Part shown: positions 1-7,890 of the stretch, piece after piece
Position numbering within the stretch: the stretch's first letter is position 1
Layout of the letters: every line of letters begins with the position of its first letter
Assembly: GCA_963170185.1 (NCBI GenBank)
Contig: CAUJGS010000134.1
Span: 1 to 44,918, forward strand
DNA from: Bdellovibrionota bacterium
GTDB lineage: Bacteria > Bdellovibrionota > Bdellovibrionia > Bdellovibrionales > JAMPXM01
Direction: 5' to 3'
DNA length: 44,918 nt
Notes under the pieces: generated by a model
What the model was told of the DNA's origin: nothing
Database searches by the model: none
What the model saw: only the letters and a program-made list of their open reading frames with translations
Translations under genes and position numbers: made by a program

Positions 1-1421
1 GATCCTTGTTGCGTGCGGCGTGGGCGAGAGGCTGCAACTCGAATCACGACCGAAAACGCGATAGCGGCGGCCATCACGATCCAGAGCCAGGTGTTGGCGT
101 CGGCTCCCCAAGCGAGACTGATACCGGCAAACCAGACAAACGGAACAAGAGCTTTGCGTGTGAGGTTGCGCAGATCCTCGCTTTTGATGATCCACTTCGC
201 GATGGTGGGACTCACGGCATAGTAGGATTTGACAAAGAACTTTCCGATTTTTGTCGGGATCAAAATCTGATCGCGGAAATCGCGTAAGGTCGTCAGTTCA
301 TCGGCAAACGACGAGCCGTAGGCGGCAGTGGCGATAAAACAATTTGTTTTGTCGAGAACGCCGACGACTTCGCTGGGTGTGACGACTCGGCAAGTGGTGT
401 CTCCTGGAATGCCGGAGTACTGGCAATCGGCGTCGGTGTCTTTTCCGCTGTAGAGACCGACGTTTCCAGCGGCGTCCACGGCCGCGACTTTGAAATAGTA
501 GGTTGAATCGTTGGTCAGACCTTCGATTCGGCGTGGGTTGACGTTGAACGTCGTGGTATCGGCTGCCTCAATAGGGAGATCGACATAGCTTGACGCCATG
601 TGGATGTGATTGAAGCCGCGGTTGTCGAAAAGGAAACGAAGGAATTTGTAGGTCGTGTTCTGGCCAGACGGGAAGGAGCTGCCGTCGGGTTTCTGCAGGG
701 ATTTTACAATGGCCTTTTCGTCGCCAGGCCCCATTTCAAAGTAGCAGATGCGTGGGTCGGTCGCCGCATCATCGCAGTCGGTGGCAATCGACGCGCCTTC
801 GGTTCCGCGCACGATCACGGTGACGGTGCGAAAGTCGTCGCCCGAACCGTTGAGCAGATCGTCACCATCGTTGGAGATACCAAAACGGAAACTCGCCGAC
901 GCGTGGCCCGAGATCGGTGCGCAAAGTGTAGCCCCTTCGCCGCCGCTGTTGGTGTCGACCGAGATCACGCGTGTGCAGATATCGCCCCAGCGAAACGCGA
1001 TCTGCCCGACATTGCCCTTGGTGAGATTTGCGGGGACGGTCACGGGTGCAACAGCCGAGTTGCCGTCGCTATTGGTCAGAGTGATGCGGCCGTCGACGGC
1101 GTCGCTGGAAACCGAGAGCACAAGTTGAAGATCGGGATGAATGCGTTGGTTGTTGCACGCGAGCAAAAGCGTGTCGGGGTCTGCGGCTGGCAGACCAGAG
1201 GCTTCACCCTCGGTGATGTTGCAGTTGTTGCATAATGCATCGGCTGCGGTCGTGTCGCAGCGGCCTAGCGAGCCTGCGACTCCACCGTAGATGGTCACGG
1301 TGGCTGTGCCGAGTCCTTCGACGCGAGATGCGCGCGCCACTTCGGAAACGGTGACGCCGGCATGAGCCGTCGAGAGATTGGTCGCTAGCAACATCAAGGA
1401 GAGAAGCATGCTGTTTTGCAT
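1..1421 (-). CDS. Secreted protein with C-terminal CFIATAAYGS box, partial (runs off left edge)
   Basis: The minus-strand frame is open from an ATG at 1421 to the window edge, with no stop in about 473 codons. The N-terminus is a Sec signal peptide (Met-Gln-Asn-Ser-Met, a Leu-rich core, then Ala-His-Ala). A fibronectin-III-like strand pattern (TYYFKVAAVDAAGN) lies near residue 308. At residues 361-370 comes the motif CFIATAAYGS, followed by a conserved-looking LRDFRD, a YY-SP segment and then a hydrophobic region rich in Trp and Ala near the right end. This box is known as a recurrent C-terminal module of secreted proteins in Bdellovibrio-like and other predatory or delta-type bacteria. Its function is not established; surface anchoring or sorting is my inference. 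ATG 1409 is an alternative start. The 3' end lies outside the window. Confidence 0.8.
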   Translation of the reverse strand, partial: MQNSMLLSLMLLATNLSTAHAGVTVSEVARASRVEGLGTATVTIYGGVAGSLGRCDTTAADALCNNCNITEGEASGLPAADPDTLLLACNNQRIHPDLQLVLSVSSDAVDGRITLTNSDGNSAVAPVTVPANLTKGNVGQIAFRWGDICTRVISVDTNSGGEGATLCAPISGHASASFRFGISNDGDDLLNGSGDDFRTVTVIVRGTEGASIATDCDDAATDPRICYFEMGPGDEKAIVKSLQKPDGSSFPSGQNTTYKFLRFLFDNRGFNHIHMASSYVDLPIEAADTTTFNVNPRRIEGLTNDSTYYFKVAAVDAAGNVGLYSGKDTDADCQYSGIPGDTTCRVVTPSEVVGVLDKTNCFIATAAYGSSFADELTTLRDFRDQILIPTKIGKFFVKSYYAVSPTIAKWIIKSEDLRNLTRKALVPFVWFAGISLAWGADANTWLWIVMAAAIAFSVVIRVAASRPRRTQQG

Positions 1422-1467
1422 GCCTCTATCTGAGCAAATGCAGCGCAAGGCAGCAACAGGTAATATA

Positions 1468-1577
1468 CGAAATTGCCGAGCCTTTGGGCGCAGGCACAGC
1501 GAAGGCGGAGCCGTAGCGGTATCGAAATTGCCGAGCCCGTGGGCGCAGGCACAGCGAAGGCGGAGCCGTAGCGGTAT
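1468..1577. repeat. Tandem duplication of a 55-bp repeat unit (two copies)
   Basis: Positions 1468-1522 and 1523-1577 are two adjacent 55-bp copies that differ at two bases (the tt/cg variation after CCGAGCC). Each ends in CCGTAGCGGTAT. The second copy stops two bases before the stop codon of asd, so the array forms its 3' untranslated region. The minus-strand reading contains GCCCACGGGC-type dyads, so a structured RNA end is possible. A related 55-bp unit occurs at 38043-38097, also abutting the stop codon of a minus-strand gene. Confidence 0.85.
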
Positions 1578-1579
1578 CT

Positions 1580-2665
1580 TTAGAGCCCGTAGAGCTTTTC
1601 GGCGATCTGGATGCCGTTCAGCGCGGCGCCTTTGCGGAGGTTGTCGGAAACCACCCACATCATCCACGTGTTGGCATCGTTGGGGTCTTTGTGGACGCGG
1701 CCGACGTACACGGGATCTTGGCCAGAGGCGAAGCTCTGAGTCGGATAGTCCATGCCTTCTGCGAACTTGAAGACTTCGATTCCCTCGCCCGATGAAAGCG
1801 TGGATTCGACTTCGTCCCGATTGTTGACAGGCTTTTTCAAAGTCACCCAAACCGTTTCGGCGTGCGAGTTCAGCGTCGGAACACGAACAGTAAAGGCCGA
1901 GACTTTGAGATCTGGAAGCGCCAGGATCTTGCGTGTCTCTTTCATGATTTTGATTTCTTCACTGCAGAAACCGTCGTTGGCCGAACCATCGGTCGTGAAC
2001 GAGCCAATTTGTGGAATCGAATCAAACGCGATGACTTTCGGGAAGGTTCTGCCTTTGGCAGGTTCTTCGCCCTCAACTGCGATTTTGGTTTGTGTGAGAA
2101 GCTCTTCGATTCCGTTTTTTCCAGCGCCGCTGACAGATTGATAGCTCGACACTCGCACGAACTCGAGGCCGTAGCGATCGGCCAAGGGTTTTAGCGCCAC
2201 CACGAGCTGGATTGTCGAGCAGTTTGGATTGGCGATGATTTGTGCGGCTGATCCGGGGCGTTCGCCACGTTTTAGCTTCGGCAGCAGGTGGCCGTTGACC
2301 TCAGGAACCGCGAGACTGATGTCGTGGTGCATGCGGAATGCGCCCGAGTTGTCGATGGCGATTGCGCCAGCTTTGGCCGCCTTGGGTGCCCACTCTGCAG
2401 AGATGTCGTCGCCGCTAGAGAAAAACACGATATCGAGGCCATCAAAACATCCCTCTTCCAGAACGCGAATTTCGATTTCGCGCCCCTCGAATTTTTTCTT
2501 GAGACCTTTTGAAGCGTCGCTTGCGAACAGGCGCAGTTCGCCGACCGGGAAGGCGCGACTGGCGAGAAGTAAAAGAAACGTCTCGCCGACAACACCGGTT
2601 GCTCCGACAACTCCGACGTTGATTCCGGGGGCGGTTGATCCGTGATGAGAAGATTGAGAGCTCAT
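1580..2665 (-). CDS. asd: Aspartate-semialdehyde dehydrogenase
   Basis: This protein reduces aspartyl phosphate to aspartate semialdehyde with NADPH, the branch point to lysine/diaminopimelate, threonine and methionine. The 361-residue product has the N-terminal Rossmann motif GVVGATGVVG (residues 18-27), the catalytic cysteine in NPNCST (Cys149) and the catalytic histidine in RVPTLNSHAE (His268). The length is close to that of the Gram-positive/archaeal-like ASD group. I chose ATG 2665 because a GGAG lies 5 nt upstream; the frame stays open upstream but the homology begins here. It follows pssA by 34 nt on the same strand and is probably cotranscribed. The stop codon abuts the 55-bp repeats. 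Confidence 0.97.
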   Translation of the reverse strand: MSSQSSHHGSTAPGINVGVVGATGVVGETFLLLLASRAFPVGELRLFASDASKGLKKKFEGREIEIRVLEEGCFDGLDIVFFSSGDDISAEWAPKAAKAGAIAIDNSGAFRMHHDISLAVPEVNGHLLPKLKRGERPGSAAQIIANPNCSTIQLVVALKPLADRYGLEFVRVSSYQSVSGAGKNGIEELLTQTKIAVEGEEPAKGRTFPKVIAFDSIPQIGSFTTDGSANDGFCSEEIKIMKETRKILALPDLKVSAFTVRVPTLNSHAETVWVTLKKPVNNRDEVESTLSSGEGIEVFKFAEGMDYPTQSFASGQDPVYVGRVHKDPNDANTWMMWVVSDNLRKGAALNGIQIAEKLYGL

Positions 2666-2699
2666 GGCGACTCCAATTGCAGGTCTAAATAGTCGTTGA

Positions 2700-3566
2700 T
2701 CAGATTTTCTTTTCTGTGTCGTCTGACGGGGAGTTTGAGTCTTCCTCAACCTCGTGCAGGTCGTCGCCCTCGGCGTGCAGGGCGGCTTCCATAGCTGCGC
2801 GTCTGCGTGGCTTACGTCCCCAGCCGAGGATCCCGAAGATCGCACCAAGCAGGGCATAGGTCATGAACAAGACGAAGAGCATGACCTCGGGTCGGATGGC
2901 GATCACGATGAATGCGCCGACACCCAACACCAGGTACCAAAACGGCAGGCGTTCGCGCAGATCGAGATCTTTGAAGCTGCGATAGCGGAACGTGGAAACC
3001 ATCACGAACGCGAGCAAGATGGCCATAGACAAAAGCAAGATGGACTGTTGCGGATCCCAGCCGAGATCGTTCCAGGCAAGAACCGACGAGGCGACGATGC
3101 CGGCGGCCATGGGAATTGGAAGGCCCTGGAAGTACGCCTTTTCCACGATGCTGGCTTGCACGTTAAATCGCGCCAGGCGAAGCGCGCCGCACGCTGTGAA
3201 GAGAAACGAGACCAGCCACCCGATTCGACCAAATGGCTGCAGCGCCCAGAGATAAAGCAAAACGCCTGGTGCGACGCCAAAGCTGACGAGATCGCATAAC
3301 GAGTCGTACTCGGCGCCGAATTTGGAGGTGGAATGAGTCATGCGAGCCACTCGCCCATCGAGCAGATCAAAAACAGCAGCCCCGACGATGGCGTACGCCG
3401 ACCAGACATACTCGCCACGAATGGCATAGATGAGGGCGAAGAAGCCGAAGAACATATTCAGCGTCGTGATCAAGTTTGGCAGGACGTAGATGTGCATGCC
3501 CATGCGTTGACGCAAACGGCGCACGCGCCCAGTAGGCTGGTTGGCGAGAGCTTGATCAGAGGGCAT
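2700..3566 (-). CDS. pssA: CDP-diacylglycerol-serine O-phosphatidyltransferase (phosphatidylserine synthase)
   Basis: This is an integral membrane enzyme of the CDP-alcohol phosphatidyltransferase family. It transfers the phosphatidyl group of CDP-diacylglycerol to serine, the first step towards phosphatidylethanolamine. The family signature is complete: D70-G71, A74-R75, G84, D88 and D92 in the stretch starting DLLDGRVAR. Several hydrophobic segments follow, and the C-terminal 40 residues are acidic and polar. The ATG shares one base with the stop of the upstream dolichol-kinase-like gene (TGATG), which indicates translational coupling. Pairing with another CDP- or CTP-dependent lipid enzyme fits a lipid-synthesis operon. 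Confidence 0.93.
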   Translation of the reverse strand: MPSDQALANQPTGRVRRLRQRMGMHIYVLPNLITTLNMFFGFFALIYAIRGEYVWSAYAIVGAAVFDLLDGRVARMTHSTSKFGAEYDSLCDLVSFGVAPGVLLYLWALQPFGRIGWLVSFLFTACGALRLARFNVQASIVEKAYFQGLPIPMAAGIVASSVLAWNDLGWDPQQSILLLSMAILLAFVMVSTFRYRSFKDLDLRERLPFWYLVLGVGAFIVIAIRPEVMLFVLFMTYALLGAIFGILGWGRKPRRRAAMEAALHAEGDDLHEVEEDSNSPSDDTEKKI

Positions 3567-4216
3567 CAGACAAATCCTCCATAGAGGTAAAACAAAGCCG
3601 AGAGTCCCAAAGCGCTAAGCACGGGGCAAGTTAGGTTGTCGTCGAGCTTTCCAATGGGAATGAGCTCGGTAGCGGCACCGATCACGCCCGAAATCGGGGC
3701 CACGATCAAAAGGCGCTCGGTCATGATGCCGTTTAGATAGTAGTAGGTTCCAGCGATGGCTGAACATGCGAAAAACGCGGCCAGTGTGCCTTGCAACGTT
3801 TTGTTTCCCAAAATGCGGTCTCGTCCGAAGCGAATGCCGAAGTAGCTTGCAAGTGGATCGGCGATCGCCAGAAACAGAAGACTCAAGATGATCACGTGCC
3901 GTTCAAAGAAGGCGAGGAGAATGATGCCGCCCAAGAGCAGGTACGACAGTCCTGAGAATGCCTTTTCCTCGTGTTGGCGCATCACCGGGCCGAAGACTTT
4001 CATGGTGGCCTGATTTAGCTTGGGACGTGTTTGTCTCAGCCAGTCGAGAGGAAAAAAGAATGCGGCGAGACTGAGAATGATCCACCAACTGCGTTCGGTA
4101 CCGAAGTAGTTGTAGAGCAGAACCATACCGACGATGCCGGTGCAGTGCCAGATCTTGCGAGCGAGGTGAAGGTCAGATTTGGAGCGCAGTTTGGTGCGTA
4201 TTTTTGATTGGGTCAT
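3566..4216 (-). CDS. Dolichol kinase / CTP-dependent lipid kinase family membrane protein
   Basis: This is a 216-residue polytopic membrane protein. The signature is a central ADPLASYFG, then GNKTLQGT, and towards the C-terminus an acidic DDNLTCPVLS. This combination is typical of the dolichol kinase, phytol kinase and yeast Dgk1 family, which phosphorylate prenols or diacylglycerol using CTP. An N-terminal LARKIWHCTG segment is also characteristic. The substrate cannot be told from sequence. It heads the run leading to pssA and asd, so diacylglycerol recycling to phosphatidate is a reasonable but unproven role. ATG 4216 is taken as the start. Confidence 0.8.
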   Translation of the reverse strand: MTQSKIRTKLRSKSDLHLARKIWHCTGIVGMVLLYNYFGTERSWWIILSLAAFFFPLDWLRQTRPKLNQATMKVFGPVMRQHEEKAFSGLSYLLLGGIILLAFFERHVIILSLLFLAIADPLASYFGIRFGRDRILGNKTLQGTLAAFFACSAIAGTYYYLNGIMTERLLIVAPISGVIGAATELIPIGKLDDNLTCPVLSALGLSALFYLYGGFV

Positions 4217-4519
4217 AAAGCGCGCTTGAAGCTAACGAACGCCCCCGGCCACGACAAGTTATGTCGGAACTCTGGCTGTGAAAGGCGACACTCCGCGCCG
4301 TTTTGACTAAGTTGTGACCAGGCCGTCAGCGCCTCTTTGGTCCATTTGTAAATATTTGTAATTACTCAGAAAATACATGCTGCCTCGGGTGCTGGCGCGG
4401 TGTCGGCCGTTTGGTGGGAGCAAAACGCGCCGAATTTGAAGGCAAGATTCAGATAAAAATCAATAGGTTAGCAGAGGACATGTCGGCCGACTCGGACCCA
4501 GAATTGCTCTAGGGACAGT
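4217..4519. other. Divergent intergenic region, no gene seen
   Basis: About 300 bases separate the dolichol-kinase-like gene (minus) and the secreted protein (plus). I see no convincing reading frame, tRNA-like cloverleaf or strong hairpin. An A+T-rich patch at 4337-4378 is the most promoter-like stretch for either direction, but I cannot assign a -35/-10 pair with confidence. Confidence 0.5.
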
Positions 4520-5356
4520 ATGATGGATCAGCTGACGGCGGCATGGGGCCGCTTTGCATTTCTGGTTGTAATTCTCGTGGCGAGCACTCTTGCGTCCTTG
4601 GACGCCGGAGCGGCGACTCGTTGGCGACGTGGTTACACCGATGATGTGAGGGGCGAACGTGAGGAAAAATCGCGCGAGTTGATCTGGGCCCCACGGCCCG
4701 CCGATGTGGCGGTGCTTCGCGATCGAATCTTCAATGAGGCCTTGAGTCGTGAGTTTCGCGAACGTTACCAGGAGCGATTTGGCCGGACTGAAGAAGAGCA
4801 GGTGGCTCTCGCGCCAAATCGTTTGAGTTACTACAACGATGTTTATGGGATGAAGGGGACGCCGCAGGAACTTCTTGATGAACGTCGCAAGTTCGGGGAG
4901 TTCATGGTTCGACGCCTGACCGAGTGGCATGTTGAGAACTATGCGAAAAGCGACCCCACCGTGCGTCCAATGTGGGAAGCCAAAGAGAAAATCTCGAATC
5001 TAAAAGTCGAAGTGGCGTCGTTTCGTGTCGATGCTCAGTACTCGATTGCTGGCAACATGCTCGACGTGAAAATGGTGAACCCGTGGGTGCAAAGCAAAGT
5101 CACCTTGATTATGAACCCCGATCAGTTTGGCCCTGGGCCCGTAGATGAAACGCTGTTGTCGGTGGTAAAGCCGGTGACTTCTCGTTACACAGTTGAAGGC
5201 CGCTGGCGAGTCACCGATGGAATCGTTTCGTTGATTCAATACCACCCGATTGGCCGCCACTGGAGCGGCAATTTGGTCACGTCGGCTGCGATCAAAGATG
5301 GTGGCACATCACCTCGGCAGACGCTTTGGCTGGCGGGTGTTTCTCGTGCTTTTTAA
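4520..5356 (+). CDS. Secreted protein of unknown function
   Basis: This is a 278-residue protein that I do not recognise. A hydrophobic signal peptide covers roughly residues 10-31 (VVILVAS core, ending DAGAA). The mature part begins with a charged, Arg/Glu-rich helical region (residues 35-130) and then has a more beta-like C-terminal half with no cysteines. The C-terminal 70 residues alternate polar and aromatic positions and end in Phe, which resembles outer-membrane or periplasmic beta domains. The ATG at 4520 follows a GGGACAG ribosome-binding site. It converges with the next gene, with a 10-nt gap between stop codons. Confidence 0.75.
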   Translation: MMDQLTAAWGRFAFLVVILVASTLASLDAGAATRWRRGYTDDVRGEREEKSRELIWAPRPADVAVLRDRIFNEALSREFRERYQERFGRTEEEQVALAPNRLSYYNDVYGMKGTPQELLDERRKFGEFMVRRLTEWHVENYAKSDPTVRPMWEAKEKISNLKVEVASFRVDAQYSIAGNMLDVKMVNPWVQSKVTLIMNPDQFGPGPVDETLLSVVKPVTSRYTVEGRWRVTDGIVSLIQYHPIGRHWSGNLVTSAAIKDGGTSPRQTLWLAGVSRAF

Positions 5357-5366
5357 ATTGCAAACT

Positions 5367-5972
5367 TTAGTTTCGATTGATGCTCAGCCACTGTTCGACT
5401 GAAGGTTGGTTTTCCAGGCTGCGGCTGATGCGGATGAGATTTTTGCCGTTTTCCAAGGTGATGAAGTCTGTGGAGATGCGGTCCTTTGCGAGGCGATCTT
5501 TGGCGGCTGCAGGAATTCGAAACACGGTGCCTTCGAAACCATTGGTTTCGTTTCTTACGTAGTATGCGGGTGTTTCGATTGAGGCTGGCGCCTTGTCGTT
5601 GCTGGGAGGAAGTGTGCAATCACTTAGCTGCAAGCGGAGGCTCTTCACATTTGCGGCTAATTCGATGTCGAGCCGCTGTTGGCAATCGATGCGAACTTCA
5701 GCCATGTGATCGTCGCCATCTGTCGCAAGTGGTACGACACCGGCGGCGGCTGGCTGACGAAGCTGATCAGAATTCTGACCGGCGATGCGAATCAACGGTT
5801 GGGCCGAGTCGCCGCGCTGATACGAGCTTTCAAACGGACGCAGCGCCGAGTACACATTGGCCGCGGTCAAAATTCCGATCGTCGCAAGTGTCCACACATG
5901 AAAGCTTCGCCACACGCGCGAGCGAATGGACGATTGGGACGTATGCTGAAGTGGACGGTTCGTGGCTTCCAA
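5367..5972 (-). CDS. Membrane-anchored protein of unknown function
   Basis: This is a 201-residue protein with one N-terminal transmembrane or signal-anchor segment (around residues 27-45, beginning FHVWTLATIGILTAA) and a predicted periplasmic domain with two cysteines (CQQ and SDCTLP). I recognise no family. The best start is a TTG at 5972. Its GGAG ribosome-binding site lies 9 nt upstream, inside the 3' arm of a perfect hairpin at 5978-6007. An internal GTG at 5915 has no ribosome-binding site. The hairpin doubles as the apparent terminator of the preceding minus-strand gene, so expression here may depend on readthrough or on hairpin opening. Confidence 0.65.
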   Translation of the reverse strand: MEATNRPLQHTSQSSIRSRVWRSFHVWTLATIGILTAANVYSALRPFESSYQRGDSAQPLIRIAGQNSDQLRQPAAAGVVPLATDGDDHMAEVRIDCQQRLDIELAANVKSLRLQLSDCTLPPSNDKAPASIETPAYYVRNETNGFEGTVFRIPAAAKDRLAKDRISTDFITLENGKNLIRISRSLENQPSVEQWLSINRN

Positions 5973-5977
5973 AAAAC

Positions 5978-6007
5978 AAAACTCCGATAAGTTCTTATCG
6001 GAGTTTT
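5978..6007 (-). terminator. Perfect 13-bp hairpin with U-rich tail, overlapping a gene start
   Basis: AAAACTCCGATAA (5978-5990) pairs perfectly with TTATCGGAGTTTT (5995-6007) around the loop GTTC. On the minus strand it is followed by TTTTGTTTTTT, the form of an intrinsic terminator for the gene ending at 6059. The U tract runs directly into the TTG start at 5972, and the hairpin's 3' arm contains the only GGAG for that start. Confidence 0.8.
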
Positions 6008-6058
6008 GAGCACGTTTTTCAGGTCACGAAGGTCAAGTCTAGCTAGGGGCCTGGACTA

Positions 6059-6733
6059 TTATCTGCCGGCCGGCTGTTTGTCGGCTTTCGGCTCTTTCAG
6101 CGGTGGCATTTGCTTGATCATTTTTTCGGCGGTCAGGCTGGGGGAGACGGGAATCGACATGGATCGAAGCAGGTTTTGCACCCGGGCCTTGTCTGTGATG
6201 GTGATTCGCGCATCGCGGATGCGTTCGAAGATCTTGCGGTAGGTCGGGTTTTCGAGAGCATCAGGCTTGAGCTCGGCCATCATGTTCTCGAGCAGCACGA
6301 TGTAGGTAGCCGTTCGTCGAGGTCCATCTTGATTGCGAAGCTCGGCGATGGATTCTTCGGTGAGTTCCATCAAGACGGTGTCCAGCGAATTGAGGTCGAC
6401 GAGTTCGCGGCGAACGCGACTATAAAGATTTGATCGAGCGCCATCTTGGTCAGGACGCGAGAGGGCGATTCGCATGGCGTCTCGCAAGTGGTCCAGTGCT
6501 TCTGGTTCGGCTTGAATTTCGCCGTCCTCGGTCTCCTCTTGTCGACTTTGAACTTTCTGAGCCTGGCGGATTTTTTTACGGATCATTTCGCTGACCTGGT
6601 CGGAGTTTTTGATCAGCAGCGAGGAGGAGTCGTACTCGACCTTCGACCAGGTGTTTGGCGCAAACAGCAAAAGTGCAGCGGCAAGTGCCAGCAAAGCGCG
6701 ATGGGCAGCGGGTTTCGTGGTTTGGTTGGTCAT
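6059..6733 (-). CDS. Secreted helical protein of unknown function
   Basis: This is a 224-residue product starting at ATG 6733, preceded by an AAGGAGGT Shine-Dalgarno sequence at ideal spacing. The frame extends further upstream but that part is non-coding in character. A signal peptide covers about residues 14-30 (Ala/Leu-rich, ending TWS). The mature protein is highly charged and almost entirely helical, with repeated Arg/Glu/Gln-rich segments and no cysteines. It ends in a Pro/Lys-rich tail (PPLKEPKADKQPAGR). I do not recognise a family. It diverges from the DsbA-like lipoprotein gene, with a 246-nt space between. Confidence 0.75.
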   Translation of the reverse strand: MTNQTTKPAAHRALLALAAALLLFAPNTWSKVEYDSSSLLIKNSDQVSEMIRKKIRQAQKVQSRQEETEDGEIQAEPEALDHLRDAMRIALSRPDQDGARSNLYSRVRRELVDLNSLDTVLMELTEESIAELRNQDGPRRTATYIVLLENMMAELKPDALENPTYRKIFERIRDARITITDKARVQNLLRSMSIPVSPSLTAEKMIKQMPPLKEPKADKQPAGR

Positions 6734-6934
6734 GATTGGGACCTCCTTGAAGCGGGCCGTAGTGGGTATTTTACTAGGGAAAACAGGCAAACGCGAGGGA
6801 CGATTTTGGGCACCTTTGTCGGCCGCTTTAAATTCTTGCGACGACGCATCTACGAAAGAATTCTTCCTGGAAGTACGTTGTGACAATCTTGGGAACCGGT
6901 CCCTCGGCCAGTGTGTCTTGAGCGACAGCAGTTT

Positions 6935-6965
6935 GATTTTAACGAGTTTCGATTTAACGAGTTTC
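6935..6965 (+). repeat. Short tandem direct repeat in a leader
   Basis: GATTTTAACGAGTTTC (6935-6950) is followed at once by GATTTAACGAGTTTC (6951-6965), which lacks one T. The pair sits just before the Shine-Dalgarno sequence of the DsbA-like lipoprotein. It may be a simple duplication or a paired binding site. Confidence 0.6.
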
Positions 6966-6979
6966 AATTGGAGGAAACC

Positions 6980-7810
6980 GTGCGCGTTCCAGTGTTCAAA
7001 CCTCAAATTTTCGTCTTCGCACTTGTTTCGTTGTTGGCGGCGTCCTGTGCGCCGAATGCGGCACAATTGAAATCAGCGATGGAATCGGATCCCGAGATTC
7101 TCTACGCCTCCATGAGAAAAGACCCGGCTCGTTTCATCGAAGTGGTGAACGAAGTCTCGGAATTGGCACGCACGCAGAAGGAAACCAAGGAGCTGGAAGA
7201 GGGTTTTTCGGATCGCCGCACTCCCGTTCTTGCGGAAACTCGCACCTACGATGGATCCAAGTCGGCTCCTGTGACGATCGTCGAATACTCGGACTTTCAA
7301 TGTGGCTACTGTGCGCAAGGCCACAAAACGGTGCAGGCGCTTCGTGAAGAATATGGCGATCGGGTGCGCGTGCTGTTGAAACACTTGCCTCTTGAGCGCC
7401 ACCCTCAGGCTCGCAAAATGGCGCAGCTCTTTGAGGCGATCGCTCAGAAAGATGCGGCGAAAGCCAAAAAATTTAAAACGATGCTCTTCGAACAGCAGGC
7501 CGGCTTCATGCCGAGTGATGCCGAACGGGCTTCGAAGTCGGTGGAAGAGGCGATGGCGAAGTACAATCGCCGCGTTGATGCGGACCTCAAAAAGGCCATT
7601 CAGGCGCTCGGTCTCAACTACGACGAGATCAAAAAACTTGCGGAATCCGACGCGGTTTCGAAAATTATCGAGGCCGATCGCACCGAGGCGCACAGCTTTG
7701 GTTTCACTGGCACGCCGGCCTACTTGATCAACGGCGTACCGGTTCGCGGGGCGCTTCCTGCGACAAGTTTCAAATACGTGATCGATCGCGAACTGGCGGC
7801 GAAGAAATAA
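6980..7810 (+). CDS. DsbA-family thioredoxin-fold lipoprotein
   Basis: The protein is a predicted lipid-anchored thiol-disulfide oxidoreductase of the DsbA/Thioredoxin_4 type. It starts at GTG 6980, five bases after a GGAGG site. The signal sequence ends in the lipobox LLAASC, so Cys23 would be lipidated. The active-site motif is CGYC (Cys108, Cys111) within YSDFQCGYC, and the cis-proline loop is the GTPAYLINGVPV segment near the C-terminus. An insert of helices lies between them, as expected. The N-terminal 80 residues are a charged helix that may serve as a tether. The gene precedes lipA by 80 nt, separated by a hairpin, so cotranscription is uncertain. Confidence 0.88.
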   Translation: MRVPVFKPQIFVFALVSLLAASCAPNAAQLKSAMESDPEILYASMRKDPARFIEVVNEVSELARTQKETKELEEGFSDRRTPVLAETRTYDGSKSAPVTIVEYSDFQCGYCAQGHKTVQALREEYGDRVRVLLKHLPLERHPQARKMAQLFEAIAQKDAAKAKKFKTMLFEQQAGFMPSDAERASKSVEEAMAKYNRRVDADLKKAIQALGLNYDEIKKLAESDAVSKIIEADRTEAHSFGFTGTPAYLINGVPVRGALPATSFKYVIDRELAAKK

Positions 7811-7819
7811 GGCCGTAAT

Positions 7820-7857
7820 CGACCATAGACGCCCTGTGTTATCCAGGGCGTAGGTCG
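7820..7857. other. Two-part hairpin between the DsbA-like gene and lipA
   Basis: ACGCCCTG (7829-7836) pairs with CAGGGCGT (7844-7851) around a 7-nt loop. An outer CGACC/GGTCG stem (7820-7824 and 7853-7857) is separated by an asymmetric bulge. No U tract follows on the plus strand, so it is not a standard intrinsic terminator. It could be a processing or regulatory structure. Confidence 0.5.
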
Positions 7858-7890
7858 ACAATTCCTAGGCGCTTGGCTATGACAGGCGCC

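Noticed and set aside
600-1235. Long plus-strand open frame
   Set aside because: It is antisense to the CFI-box gene, whose minus-strand frame has a signal peptide and recognisable motifs. The plus-strand translation shows no domain.
7073-7861. Long minus-strand open frame over the DsbA-like gene
   Set aside because: It is a shadow of codon usage; the plus strand has the lipobox, CGYC and cis-Pro motifs.
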